NCBI GenBank assembly: GCA_000328365.1
Contig: KB311953.1
Location: 305,920 to 369,919 of the forward strand
Direction: 5' to 3'
Source: Capitella teleta
Taxonomy: Eukaryota; Annelida; Polychaeta; Capitellidae
DNA: 64,000 nucleotides
The position numbers and the translations under genes were made by a program. How positions within the stretch are numbered: the first letter of the stretch is position 1; each line of letters starts with the position of its first letter. Of this stretch, positions 34,301 through 46,301 are shown piece after piece. The notes below the pieces were generated by a model. It ran no database searches, was not told the DNA's origin, and was given only the letters and a program-made list of their open reading frames with translations.

Positions 34301-35739
34301 TGGCGCCGTGGTTTTGCGGCAGAGCCTGCTGTGCCCCAACCCCTCTCCCCACGGTCAATGATTCATCAAATGCAAGGAATTTGGATGCATACTCTATTTT
34401 TTGACACTAATTATAATATTTTGATTTCTATGTTTACTGATTAAAGGTTGGTTCTCTTCACATTTGTCATCTTTTTCTGTGGGGAATTTCTGGAACATCG
34501 TCTGGTGCATGGCATCGGGATGGATCGCGTTAAAGCCAATGCCAGAGAAAGCCATCGTACCTCATGCATTGGCTGCTGAGTTCTTCATATTAAATGAGGG
34601 GATTTTCAATGGTCACTGGATGCACGGTTGGACCATGGCAACTGCTAATTGAGTGATGTGCTGTGATTTAACGTGTTTGTTAGTGAATGTTTTCATTGAA
34701 GGCTGATCCATGAGACCGTGCTTGGTATAATTACAATTTAATTCATATTAACATTAAATCTGCTTGTAAGAGAGCTCGTGAAAAAATCTTTCAATTCTCT
34801 CAAAAGATGTTCATTGGTACAAATTGTATTAGTGTTCGGATAATATTTGTACCTGTATACTTCCCCCCCCCCCCCCCCCAAAAAAAAAAAAAAAAACTGT
34901 AACCATCACATATTGTGCCGCGTTATAGAGCGCAAATCAGGTAAACAGGCACAACAAAAACGAACCAGTTTGACCAACAAGTGACCCTAAGGTTAGGTGC
35001 AATGATTTCAGTCGTTGAGTAGGATTCGATTTTTTTCAAAGTGCGTTCGTTATAATAGCGATAGTTGCACTTTTTTTCGCAAACAGATATTTTTTATTCG
35101 ACATTTTTGCTAAACAGTCTGGATTTTCTTGGTTCCATTATGGTGTTGAGCTTAGGCTAGCTCACTGATCTAGCTCCTCAGAGGTAGTGGCTTGCACACA
35201 CCGCTGAGCCCTATTTAGGATACAGTGTACACTTTGAAGCCTCAAATATGGATTAATCAGATTATCAAAGATCAACATCCGACTGATGTGACGCAAAATT
35301 CGCGAAATACACAAACATTAATTGATAATTCTAACGCGAATTAAGAATGTCCTGACATATTCATATGTGACGCCGCACACAGAAATGAGCCGCTTGTCGC
35401 AAAATAAGTAATTGATGATCTATTGCGTGTTGTAGCAGAGTCAATTCCCAACACAAAAGGGAAAAATGGTCTGTTATCTCTGAAGGTGGAGAAGTTACAG
35501 CCATTGCTAACAGTGCATACCCAGCTCTCAACATTTCCATTCCCCGGAGAGGGAGACTTTGTGGGAAGTTGGGAACCTAAACGGGGGCGGGTGTGGGAGG
35601 GGTGGCCCCCTACGAAGCTCCGGGGGGAGGGGGGAAGGGGTTAATTAAGGCTCAGCAGGGCACAAATAGCCAACACAAATCAAGAGCAAAAAGGTTGATT
35701 AACTATCTATCTACGGTATTATATTACTGCTGTGCGCTA
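34301..35739. other. Intergenic, no gene seen
   Basis: Contains a (C)17(A)17 junction at 34863-34896 and a G-rich patch at 35580-35640. Short open frames match nothing I know. Confidence 0.4.
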
Positions 35740-35838
35740 TATTATACATGTATTATACATGTATTATACATGCATTATACATGTATTATACATGTATTAT
35801 ACATGCATTATACATGTATTATACATGTATTATACATG
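35740..35838. repeat. 11-bp tandem repeat, nine units, with a 33-bp higher-order pattern
   Basis: Units are TATTATACATG or CATTATACATG in the order T T T C T T C T T, so the last six units form 33-bp triplets. Every junction creates the palindrome ACATGT or GCATGC-like ends, which could fold into hairpins. Confidence 0.95.
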
Positions 35839-37767
35839 TATGCCTTAGCAAGTGAGTGACAGGTTTCATCAAAAGAGGATTGATTGGTCAGAGTAACAGA
35901 TCCACTAACGAGTCACACTCTTTTATGATTTAGATCAAGTGGGCGAGGAGATTCCGACACAGGATGCTGCGATCTTCATGCAATAGAGCATTCCACGCAC
36001 AGTAACAGATCCCTTCTAAGACCAGATGCCTGCTCTGCCCCACCAATCCTGTTTTAGCAATCCTAGTACTTCTCGATGCGTGCTGTCTTTTGTTGGGTCA
36101 TTGAGCTTTGCATTAATTAAGAGTCCAATTTCTCCTGAAGTTTGCTCTCACCTGAGCAATCAGCTGTGGAGCAGACTTCCGAATGTTCGTGCAAAGGTGT
36201 GACGTGGCATTGATAGCTGGGCCCGCATTCTGGCAAGCGATTGCTTATTCCGACCAGCCTCGAACCGGGAGTCTGCTTGAGGGAGCCACGATTAATTTTA
36301 TTAGGTGCTTCTCAATTCTTCCACGTTCACCAGGGGACTGGATCATTATTTTCTGTCTCAAACAACTTCAATCTCTTCTGCAGGTGTGAGTAAGCATAAA
36401 ATAAATTGATGACCAGGATAACGGATTACATATTAGTCCTCCAATGAAGCAGTACGCTCAGTCGATCGTTTGTCGTTGTGGTGCGCAGATAATTCTTTAT
36501 CAACGATAGATTGCTGAAGGATCGTTGCTCAGAACATGCAGTGACCATAAGGCTGTGAGACACACATCCTCAGCTCTATGTTGAAGGAAGGGAAGGTGTC
36601 CTTGAGGCCATCTTCGTGGATCAGTAGCGCCATTGAAGACGGCGTTTGGCACTCACGCTGCCGACAGTACGCCGCAAAGTGCACCCCCCCCCCGCGCAAT
36701 TTACGGTTTCCGCGGCATGCTTAATCGGGCCCTGGTTGTTTGGATGAGTTACACAAGTTCACGAAAATTTCCACATCCGCTTCACAACAAAGTTGCACGC
36801 TCTCTTGAAATATTTCTTTATCTGACAGGAACTGAATACATGCCGCGATGCTAATTAGACGAATAATTAGGTGTGCCACCCATATTCCCAATTCATCCAA
36901 TGTTTGGCTGACATGAAGTGCGCAAGATATCATTTCCAGGTCAAATCAACAATGGAACTGGAGCTGACAAGACCGCTCCACGGAGTCTGAAGACATTCAT
37001 TTGCTCAGCCACTAGCACCTGTGTACAATTACATAATGCCTCATTAGGCCAAGAAGCCGTACCTGATGCGTGGAAGACTTCAACGCATTTCCCGAAAATT
37101 AGGCACGCCCAAGTGAGCTCAATGACGACCGCCCTGTGGCGCTTAGTAAATAATTACCAGCGCCGTGATGAAACGTAAGGAGCGAGCTGTTCCTTGACAC
37201 ATGACACACAGGTGCATGGACCCACTTCAATTTGCATACAAGAAAGCCTAATCCGTAGAGATGTCACAATTTGTGTACGCTTATTGTTCGTGGAAGCAAT
37301 GGGACAGGTGACATCGGTACGATGCAATGGCTAATATATACTAGCGCCCTTATGTGCGAAGACAGTCACGTTACTCGACTCACTCGGTTGGCATGGATAG
37401 ATTCAGAAGAAATAACAGTTTCCTTTGTAATTCATACACAATATAAGCAAAGGAATAGGCAGATTAGTGAGAACTGTTCTCATATTTTTCATCGTGTAGC
37501 AAGTATAATGATGGTCCTTTTGCTTTTATGCCGAGGGTATTTCAACAATTCAACCAGCAGGCAGCCACAGGGGTTATTCCAAAAGGTGTAACCGAGAATC
37601 ACGCAGAATCATCTAGCTCAGATATGGGCGCAACCCGGCGCATTTACCACAGTGTGGAGTTCAATTTGACAATCGAAAGACCAGTGTGGAATGGGAATGA
37701 GAAATAACGCTTTTATACGAAGCCAAAATGATATGATTGTTATGCAATTTTGTGAAACTCTAGTGTT
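35839..37767. other. Intergenic, no gene seen
   Basis: About 1.9 kb of mixed-composition DNA with short frames only (all under 110 codons); none shows domain or signal-peptide features. Confidence 0.35.
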
Positions 37768-38082
37768 TCAAAATCCGAATACAAACAATTTCAAACCGAT
37801 CACCCCACACAACGCAGCCAGAATAACGCCCGAAATAAACACCAGCTTTGTGTTATCAGTCACTGCAACACTTGAGTCGATGTCGCCAATGCTCATCCGC
37901 CTTTCTGTGTCCTTATACACCGAAGCCCGTCGTTTGCGCTCGCGTGCCTGATACCCTTCGACCGCTTCTTCCAGCTCTTTCCTGTCGTTAGAAATGTACG
38001 AAAGTCTCTTCTTCACGGGTTTCATGGGAACCGGCATGGCTACCGGGAAAGAAGCTCTTCTCTGTCCATTCTCAATGACCAT
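37768..38082 (-). CDS. Small C-terminally anchored membrane protein with four basophilic kinase sites
   Basis: A frame of 104 residues from the ATG at 38082 to the stop at 37768. The C-terminus is a clear membrane span (residues 79-104; KLVFISGVILAALCGVIGLK), so it has a tail-anchored layout. The cytosolic part is strongly basic and holds R-R-A-S11, K-R-L-S28, R-R-A-S54 and R-R-M-S64, all fitting the PKA-type R/K-R-x-S rule. A helical, charged stretch (KELEEAVEGYQARERKRR) lies at 35-52. The frame stays open 16 codons further upstream to a TAG at 38131-38133, so an upstream exon could supply a different start (acceptor-like GTGTAG there). I recognise no family; phospholamban also pairs an RRAS site with a C-terminal membrane helix, but no homology is claimed. 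Confidence 0.6.
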   Translation of the reverse strand: MVIENGQRRASFPVAMPVPMKPVKKRLSYISNDRKELEEAVEGYQARERKRRASVYKDTERRMSIGDIDSSVAVTDNTKLVFISGVILAALCGVIGLKLFVFGF

Positions 38083-40411
38083 TCTGTGGAATCTGTCGAG
38101 ATCACTGGGACTCACTTCGGTTGAGGCGCGCCGCTACACGGTTAGCGTGTAGACATGCTAGACATTGAATGATGAATATGCGAAGCTGTTACTGCGACGC
38201 ATATCATCTTAGGTTCCTATATATCGGCCAGTGATAACCCTGGCAACGTCCTTCTGCTTGTAATCGAATGAGCCTCTCGATCGTGTGCCTGTACATATAA
38301 ATAGCAAGCAGAGGTGTTGCGTAACAAATATAAGTTAGGCCAGGTTATCAAGGAGTCGCTCGATCAGGGGAGACCTTCAGGGCAATCATACTTTCCTCGA
38401 TTTGCGTAACGAGGCTGTATATAATTTATAAATAAGTCTAAGCAAACTGTTGCTGTACCGAGGAACTATTTATTTTCGAATTTTGTACAATTTTAATGGG
38501 CTTATATTGAGATTCAGTACCATTAAATTGATTGTATCATATCATTATTGCATGAGACACCAGTATGCTCTTCTGGCTATTGTTTAGCCTTTTGCATCTG
38601 CTACTATAGTGCCGATTACGGGACATCCAGCGGCCTCGTGTACCACTAGAAATATCCCTTGAAATGGAAGGGCATTTCTTGCTTTCCTTTGATAAGCTGC
38701 CGTTTGAATATCGATCAGCATTACATAAATGATATAGAATAAAACAACGCACACTATAGATTTTTAATTCATCTGAGTTGTGGACGCCAGTCCAACATTT
38801 CGGCGAATGGGCTTACTCAATTTATGGATTATTGAAACGGAATACCTGGTATATATTGATGAACTTGCACAAACAATAACCGGCTGGTGTTCCTGTTGTT
38901 TTTATATATAGTGAATGATTCTGGCTGAGAAATCCCCAATAAATCAACTTACAATTCTGAGAAAACGTATGGACTGAAATCAACAACAGTTGTTCAGTCA
39001 AAATGGTAGAATTGTTATAAAGTATAAAAGGCTCCGATTAAACTCAAAGCAATCAAACTGTAGAAATTCAAGATTAAAATCCTACTTTCGTTTCAAGGGA
39101 AGACCGTGGCCCTCCGACAGAAATACGGTGTCTAAGATTGCGAACGTTGGAATGGAATGTGACACCGTTACAGAATGGCGGATGATCTGAATTTAGGAGG
39201 TATATGGCTCCTTTGCAAATGATTCTAGTTTTCCGAAATGATCTCAAACCGAACATGTCACTTGAATATACGATACACAAAGAGGGGCCATCAACGATAA
39301 AAGCCTAAGAGAACACACACCGCTGGTTTCCATCTTAACAATTATGTGAACGTAAAGACAGATGCCTTGACTATAGCTTCTCAAAATAATTTACCCGATC
39401 GGACATCACTGAGAAGTGTCAACATCTGTATGCCGTCATGTTAGTGGTCGTCGAATAAGAAACTGGATGACCAGATTGATTCACAATATGTTGTCCTTTT
39501 CATAAGTCGAAGCATCAAAGTGAATTAAATCTACTCTTAATTTCATTATTCTATGTGAAAATACACGTACAACACATTGCCTACGCAAAGCGGCAGATCA
39601 CGAAACAAAGTGTTTATCATGTGTTTATTTCTCGCCAATCATCGCATTTGATTTATGTCAAAGTGATGAGATTATTGGCCCAGCAAAAACGCTCAAGCAC
39701 AAATTACTAATTATACTTTAAAAGAGGGGTCTACAGATGTCCTCTTGTGCAGCAATGTCAGATTGATGTTTATATTTTCATTTCGTGTTAATGACTCTAT
39801 TTACGATCTGGGAATAACAATATTTTGTTTCACCATGGATGCTGTCACAGTAGTCTGCAGAGAGATAGCATTAGATCATTTTCGGTAAAAGTGGACATCT
39901 TTGGGTTATTGCAATTTTATATCTTCTTCGATGCATGAGGCCGAAGGGAAATGTCTCTTTGGGAATCCGCTTTGGATCAAAAATATCGATGTCAGACAGA
40001 CTGACTTCCACTTGCTGATGATGCTGTGGACAATTCTATAATTATATTCTATTATCATTTAATCCGGAAGTAGAAAAAGCAAAGGCTCAAACAAAGGAAA
40101 AAAAAGAGAAAAGGAAAAAAAAAAAAAAAAAGAAAAGCAGGACCAATTAAAAGACTGTTTTTGAAGAAGGCGGCATATAACATCGAACGAGAAAAAATAT
40201 CTTTATAATTGCTTCTTTTTTTCACATGTTGAATCGCACTCCATTGATTTGACATATTTTGTTATCATAAAAAACTGCTTGTTCCTTTTGTGAATATGCT
40301 TCCAATTAATTGTTTTCTGGAAAGGAAATCTCACCTACTAGATTGAAGTACTTATCTTGAATAGCACCTGTTTGGTACTCAATTGTTTTCTCTCGATCAA
40401 TCCATACTAAG
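38083..40411. other. Intergenic, no gene seen
   Basis: About 2.3 kb of AT-rich DNA. The right end (from about 40250) matches the upstream region of the second antistasin gene (about 46010-46300), so the duplicated unit includes 5' flank. Confidence 0.4.

Positions 40412-40439
<28 letters not shown>
40412..40439 (+). repeat. Poly(A) run, 28 nt
   Basis: Lies about 53 bp upstream of the TATA box of the first antistasin gene. The same place in the second gene has only a short A run. Confidence 0.9.
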
Positions 40440-40442
<3 letters not shown>

Positions 40443-40492
40443 GAGAGGCCAGATGTGACGAAAACAACATTCAATAAAATGAACTCGATTCC

Positions 40493-40500
40493 TATAAAAG
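40493..40500 (+). promoter_or_regulatory. TATA box of antistasin gene 1
   Basis: TATAAAAG 46 bp before the ATG, inside a block conserved with gene 2 (GAGGCCAGATGTGA upstream, GGAAGAACCAAACACGAAAG before the ATG). A normal TATA-to-start distance leaves a 5' UTR of only about 10-20 nt. Confidence 0.75.
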
Positions 40501-40538
40501 GGGCCTGGATGATGAGATGGAAGAACCAAACACGAAAG

Positions 40539-43352
40539 ATGAAGCTGCCTCTCTGTTTCATCGCGTTGTGCCTTCTACCAATCGTCACAGGTTGGAAATC
40601 TCATCAAAGAGATGTGATGTTTCTTATAACTTCTTATTGCCATTGTATTAGTGTAATCGTTAATCGGCGATATATCTCGTCAAAATTTCCCCCGCACAGT
40701 TGCAGCTAATTCATGTTCCTGCATTTCAGAGGCTGCTACTCTTCCCTGTCCTGACATTGCCTGCGAGGAACTCTGTCGTTGGGGAAGAAAGGAGGTCGAT
40801 GGTTGTCCATCGTGCGAGTGCAACAACAACCCCTGCGAAGTAAGAAAATTGCAACCAAAATATTAACCATTAATAATATATTCCTTCAGGATGTGAAATG
40901 TCTTCTGAAAGAAAGATGTTCAGCTAAAGAAATCTGCAATGCGGGCACTTGCGTTTGGCAGACAGAGTGCGTGGACGGTACGTGTATATTATTGATTATT
41001 ATTATTATTATAGTAACGCCCGATTTCTGAATAATAATTTTATCCGCTGATTTTAATCGGTGGTGATGGATAAGTTACAGCTCATGTAATTGATTTGGTC
41101 TCGACCAAGAAAATTGTGAGATTGTATCACTTTAAGCACATCTGTTGCGTTAATCATGTGGATCCTGGCTTTTTAACTAAGCTATGATATTGACGAGAAA
41201 TTGAGAATATCGACATCGATCTCTCTATAAGACGGCATTATTAGCGACCCAGAAGTTGTCTTATACATGTAGTATCACAGGACTAATATTTTCATTCCAT
41301 CATTTTATCGTTACTGTTTGCCAATGACCAATTAACAGGGACTACACTAGGCATCAGGGCTTGTGGCTTCAACTGCCAATTTGGTTGGATTATGAAGAAT
41401 GGCTACGAGTCATGCGAGTGTGAAAACCCATGCAAGGTTGGTCACTGAGGCAAGTGCATTTCTTTCATTTGTGGATTTATTTTAGAACAAGACATGCAAG
41501 AGGAATAAGTACTGCATTGTTAAGCAGAGGCAGAGATCGAAGAAATTAGTCGCGAAGTGTGTGAAATCCAAAGGTATGTTGTGGAGAAAAAAAATTATGG
41601 CTTCGGTTGCGAAATATATACATCATTCGAATTTTACTTTGGTTTTCTCTTTAGATTCGCCGATGTGCCCCGTTGTGAAGGGTCGAACGCAGTGCCCCAC
41701 AGGAGGATGTCCTTCTGGGGAGGTTTGTTGCAAACAAGGATTTAGCAGCTCATGCCTCAAGAGTGTGTATAACAGGCTCCAATTTTCTGGGCAAATATTA
41801 TGGTGTGATTTATGTCAACAGATGTCCAATATTGTGAGGTGGACAAGGTACACGAAATCGTCAGGACAGAGTGTCCCGCAGACGGCTGTCCATCGGGGAA
41901 GATATGTTGCTCTGACATTCATGGCAAAAAATATTGTACAAAAGGTAATCACTCAGCCATGCAGTCATCCATGAAATGCTAACCTTGCCAATGAGATAAC
42001 TGATACTAAATTGAACGATATTATAGGATGCGCAAGGCTCACACCTGAGGGATGTGCTCAGACCCAATGTCAATACGGCACAAAGTTAGACCAGAATGGC
42101 TGCCCCACTTGTCAATGCGACGAGGACCCAGACCAGGTAAGTCTAAGCCTAATCAGCAAATATCGCTGTGCGTAATATACGTAGGTACTTTCTAATTATA
42201 CAGGTTTAATTAATTTCAGGTGATCCAATGCAAACCAGGATATAAACTTGATTACCCGTATCCTGTTCCTCCACTGCCACCGATGCCACTAATAGTTCCA
42301 GAAGGTTTTGAATATGCTGGAATCGGAGGGAAGGTGTGCATCAGAGGTACCTTAATGCAAACGACGTTGACAATATTGATAATGAATCGTTGTCACAGAT
42401 TGCCCTAAATTGGACTGTAAAGAATCGTGCCGGGATGGAAGAGTGGAAGTGGATGGCTGTGAAACTTGTACCTGTGTGGATATATGCGAGGTCTGACCAT
42501 CTCATAACATGATATAACTGATAACACTGCCTTTATTTTAGGAAGCAGGCTGTGGAAAGGGATCTGATGACTACACTTGTCAAGTTATATCGACAAATGG
42601 TTATAGAAGAACCAAGAATGGTGAAGTAATGAGTGTGTACCGTGCCAAGTGCAATAAAGGTGGGGTTAATATCTAGTTTCAACATAAATAAATGTACTGC
42701 TAAAGGACACTTTCAAACAACCCTAGATTAGTAGATTAACTTCTGTTTTATCAATTTTTCTTTTGTAGTGTGTCCACCGGATCCTGTTTGTGACAAGAAG
42801 TGCTATTTTGGTTCAGAACTCAAAGATGAATGTCCAACATGTGACTGCAAGGACATTTGCAAGGTTATAATCACATTCATTCTTTCACCTACGAGAGTAT
42901 ATTGCATAAAAACTTTTAAGGGGTCCAATAATATCAATGACTCAAATGTTTGTAATGCTAGAAGCACACACAAAAACATACTGTTTTGTATCTCACGACA
43001 GGAGAAGAATGTCGAATGCCCAGAGAACTTCAGATGTGAAGTGACTGGAAAGTGGTGTGTAATTGGTTACTGTAATTGGAGAACAGGTTGCGTGCAAGGT
43101 GGGTGCATTTAATGTTATGTATTCCTTACATCCCGGTTGACACTATTATATTATCTCTCCCCTGTGTGTAAATTCTGTGTCATTCTGATTTCAGATGTTT
43201 GTAAAGCGGGGGAACCAGAAGTTGACAAAAAAGGTTTTCGCGTCGGCTGCAAGGGTCTCGAGGAGAATACATGCTCTGAGGGATTCACTTGTGTACTTCA
43301 CTCGAATGGCGACGGTTCCTGCTGCCCTGGGGATCAGAATCAGCTTGAATAA
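40539..43352 (+). CDS. Antistasin gene 1: secreted multi-domain antistasin/WAP-type cysteine-rich protein
   Basis: Fourteen exons join in frame to 487 residues: 40539-40590, 40730-40839, 40890-40977, 41339-41436, 41486-41573, 41655-41762, 41822-41944, 42027-42136, 42220-42346, 42399-42490, 42542-42659, 42769-42863, 43002-43098, 43195-43352. Exon 1 is a signal peptide (MKLPLCFIALCLLPIVTG). Exons 2, 4, 8, 10 and 12 are antistasin-like modules (for example CRWGRKEVDGCPSCEC, CRDGRVEVDGCETCTC, CYFGSELKDECPTCDC). Exons 3, 5, 9, 11 and 13 are partner modules; 3, 5, 11 and 13 hold four or more Cys that I cannot assign. Exons 6 and 7 are WAP-like (CPTGGCPSGEVCCKQG; CPADGCPSGKICCSD). Exon 14 resembles lustrin-type Cys repeats (CSEGFTCVLHSNGDGSCCPG). 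Antistasin modules run from phase 1 to phase 0 and partners from phase 0 to phase 1, so each pair is a symmetric cassette. Expected role: extracellular serine-protease inhibitor, by family. AATAAA follows the stop at about 43384. Confidence 0.9.
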
Positions 43353-43514
43353 AACGAAAATAACGAATGCATTGTAATTCCCGAATAAATAATCTAGTAG
43401 CATTATTATTAATATCTTTTGCTTCTGCCCCTTAATTCTGATACGTTGTAAAGTTTACAGTTGACTGATTAAACTCGGTATCTAATTGATTATCAAAGTA
43501 ATTTGCGCAATTTG
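43353..43514. other. 3' flank of antistasin gene 1
   Basis: Holds the AATAAA at about 43384. A CAGTTGACTGATTAAACTCGG-like stretch resembles the 3' flanks of genes 2 (47795 on) and 3 (54775 on), so the repeat unit extends past the 3' end. Confidence 0.45.
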
Positions 43515-44850
43515 ACTTTAGGCACGGCAGCTCCATAGATACAAATTGACAATATTGATTTTAGGCATAGCAGCTCCATATATACCACTTGTCAACATGT
43601 CAACATTGACTTTTAGCCAAGCAGCTCCATACATACAATTCGACAACACTGACTTTAGGCACGGCAACTCCATATACAGTAAAACCTCGATGTGTCGAAC
43701 ACCCGTCCCTCGAATGTCTCCCTGTGTCGAAGTTTTTTCAAAGTCCCTACGATTCTCCTATACTTTACCATTAGCATTAACATCTGTCCCTCGAACGTCC
43801 CATTCTCGAATTTATCCCTGTGTCGAAGTGTTTTCTGTGACCCCGAGACATATTTTTGATCTATAGCTCAAAGTCGAAAAATTCTATAAACATATTTCTC
43901 AGTTTGGTTACTTCAAAGAGAGTTAGGCACAGTTGCTTACAATTAAAACATCAAAACATCCCCGCCCCACAAAGCAGTCGGCAGCCTTTATCTCTCCTCT
44001 GTTTAAGCCGCGACCAAAGCGAGGCTGACTCCAAAGATCAACGGACCGTGGATCTCAACTAAGGCAATAAATTGTTGTTGGTGTGCTTGTGATGATCTTT
44101 AATGAATTGCCGACCAAAGACAGCTCACATTCGAAGCTAGTGTTAATTAAAGAAATCCAGCCTTAGATCTGTTATGAACTTTCTGGCAGCTTTAATATCA
44201 AAGCACGCAACAATAACATCAAAGATGTTTGTTTAGGGTGTTTTTGCGAGAAACAGTAAAAATCTAGTGACCAACAGTCTTCAGCATCATTAGATCATCA
44301 GCATCGCTATGGCTACAAAACGCAAGCTAGACGTGAAGGCACTTGAGACCTTTAGAGCTACATAGACAACCTTCTGTGAAATTTTTTTTCCCCAAGACTT
44401 CCAAGATAATTTCATCTTTTGGCATTACTTTTTTATTAATATTTATTAGTTACTGTTTCAATCACAAAATCATAGCCTCTCGCGGTTTATAAGTGCATAG
44501 CGCATATTGTCAATCAAAACGTCAGAACACGATTTGAAATCATAACGGTCATATCATAACGGCCTCGATCCCTTCGTCGAAGTATCCCTAAGTCGAAGTA
44601 ATTGAGCCAACCTCACGAACTTCGACACATCGAGGTTTTACTGTATACAAATTGACAACATTGACTTTAGGCATAGCAGTTCCATAGATACAATTCGACA
44701 ACATTGACTTTAGGCATGGCAACTCCATACATACCACTTGGCAACATTGACTTCCGGCATGGCAGCTCCATATATACCACTTGGCAACATTGACTTTAGG
44801 CATAGCAGCTCCATAGATACAATTCGACAACATAGGCTTTATGCACAAAC
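43515..44850. repeat. Minisatellite of about 44-bp units, split by a pogo-like insertion
   Basis: Degenerate copies of a unit containing TTGACTTTAGGCA(C/T)(G/A)GCAG and CTCCATA(G/C/T)ATAC. About four copies lie left of the inserted element (43515-43676) and about five right of it (44644-44850). Phase runs across the insertion. Confidence 0.9.
43677..44643 (+). mobile_element. Non-autonomous pogo/Tigger-like Tc1-mariner element (967 bp)
   Basis: Inverted ends of 23 bp begin CAGTAAAACCTCGATGTGTC and are identical; a TA duplication flanks them (43675-43676 and 44644-44645). Inside, near 44309, ATGGCTACAAAACGCAAGCT reads MATKRKLDVKALE and then soon stops, like the start of a CENP-B/pogo-type transposase. 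No DDE domain. An internal-deletion derivative. Confidence 0.88.
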
Positions 44851-46255
44851 AAGCAAACACATCATGCAATCATGTGTAAAATGCAACTCTCTCTTAAATT
44901 TATTATGCTGCGACTAATTTTTGCACCTAATTATATGTTAATATCAGTGTCTGTTTCCTTGTTTTTCTTGCTTTTTTTTTCTTGTTTTTGTTTTTTGTTT
45001 TTTGTTTTTGTTTTTGTTTTGTTTTTGTTTTTGTTTTTGTTTTTTTATCAGTAAAACGCAATTTCTCGCAGTTATCATTGTGGGTGGCTGTGACTTTACA
45101 CATTCAAATCGACGAAACGGCCTCTTGTTTTGGTTGCACAATCATGAAAGATGATTTCTACTAGTATATTGGGCCCTCGGAGATCATTATGAGTAGATGT
45201 CGAAGCCAAATGCCGGATTTATCAATTGTGAACAATCTCTTTATATACGCTCACGCTTCCTCAGTAGTATTACACCCTCGTGGTAATGTCATGCATCGAA
45301 GTTTAGTCATCATTGAATAAACAAAAACGATAGATAATCTACGACCAACGGAGAAAAATAATTTCTCTTCACATGGAAGTCTTCGTATATCGTACCATGG
45401 TAACGCACGCAAAATTACTGAAACAGACTCTATGAATTACCAGACTGTATGTAATAAAAAAGTATTTTTATTTTTCACATATTTTTTTGATGCCAAAAAA
45501 GCTTGTTCTTGGAGCACCATTTGTTCGATTATCTATTTTTTCGAATGTGTTTTTTTTTCTCTGCTTTTTTTATCGAACAATAAATTATCTTATCTTATCA
45601 TATCTTACCAGCGATCGTTGTTTAAAACAATTAATTGTCAAGGCAATCAATTTGCAAAGGAAGTGTCAATGATTAATTCTGTGAGATAAGCAAATTTAAT
45701 TCCTCCTCCAATTGTAGCAATGAGTATCGAATTCTGAACACTCATACAGCTCAGTATAATTTAAGTCTACACCCTCATTATTATATAATTTATATAATTT
45801 GTATAACGTTGCATGAAAAAGAACGATGGTCAAGGATTGCGGACTGACCTCCACGTGGGACATTCTATTCTGCAATGAAACAAAAAACGAACAGAGAAAA
45901 AAAAGAGATAATAAAATAAAATAATTCCCAGTTGGCGTCATATTATTTTTTTTATAAGAAAAATGTAATTGCGTTTTCATTTTTGTGCCTGTTGAATCAT
46001 ACTTCATCGTTTTGACATACTTTTAATCATAAAAACTGCATGCTCATTTTGTGATTATGCATCTTAAAATCAATCACTTATTTTCAATGAAGGAAATCGT
46101 ACTTAATGAATTGAAGTACTTATCTTGAACAGCAGCTGATTTATACTTTCTCTAGATCATTTCGTACCAAGCAAAAGAGGAAAATTGCACAAATAAAAAA
46201 AAGCCGAGAGGCCAGATGTGATGACAATAACGTAGAATGAAATGAACTCGATTCT
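44851..46255. other. Intergenic with simple repeat; start of duplicated 5' flank
   Basis: A (T5G)n-like run lies at about 44970-45045. From about 46010 the sequence matches the flank upstream of antistasin gene 1. No gene seen. Confidence 0.5.
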
Positions 46256-46263
46256 TATAAAAG
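46256..46263 (+). promoter_or_regulatory. TATA box of antistasin gene 2
   Basis: TATAAAAG 46 bp before the ATG, the same spacing and surrounding sequence as gene 1. Confidence 0.75.
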
Positions 46264-46301
46264 AGGCCTGGATGATGTGATGGAAGAACCAAACACGAAA
46301 G

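Noticed and set aside
38215-38310. TATA-like and RFX-like (CCTGGCAAC) motifs upstream of the small membrane-protein gene
   Set aside because: Neither fits its consensus well in the right orientation and distance to support a call.
44588-44869. 93-codon minus frame with repeating CIYGAAMPKVNV-like units
   Set aside because: It is a read-through of the 44-bp minisatellite, not a repeat protein.
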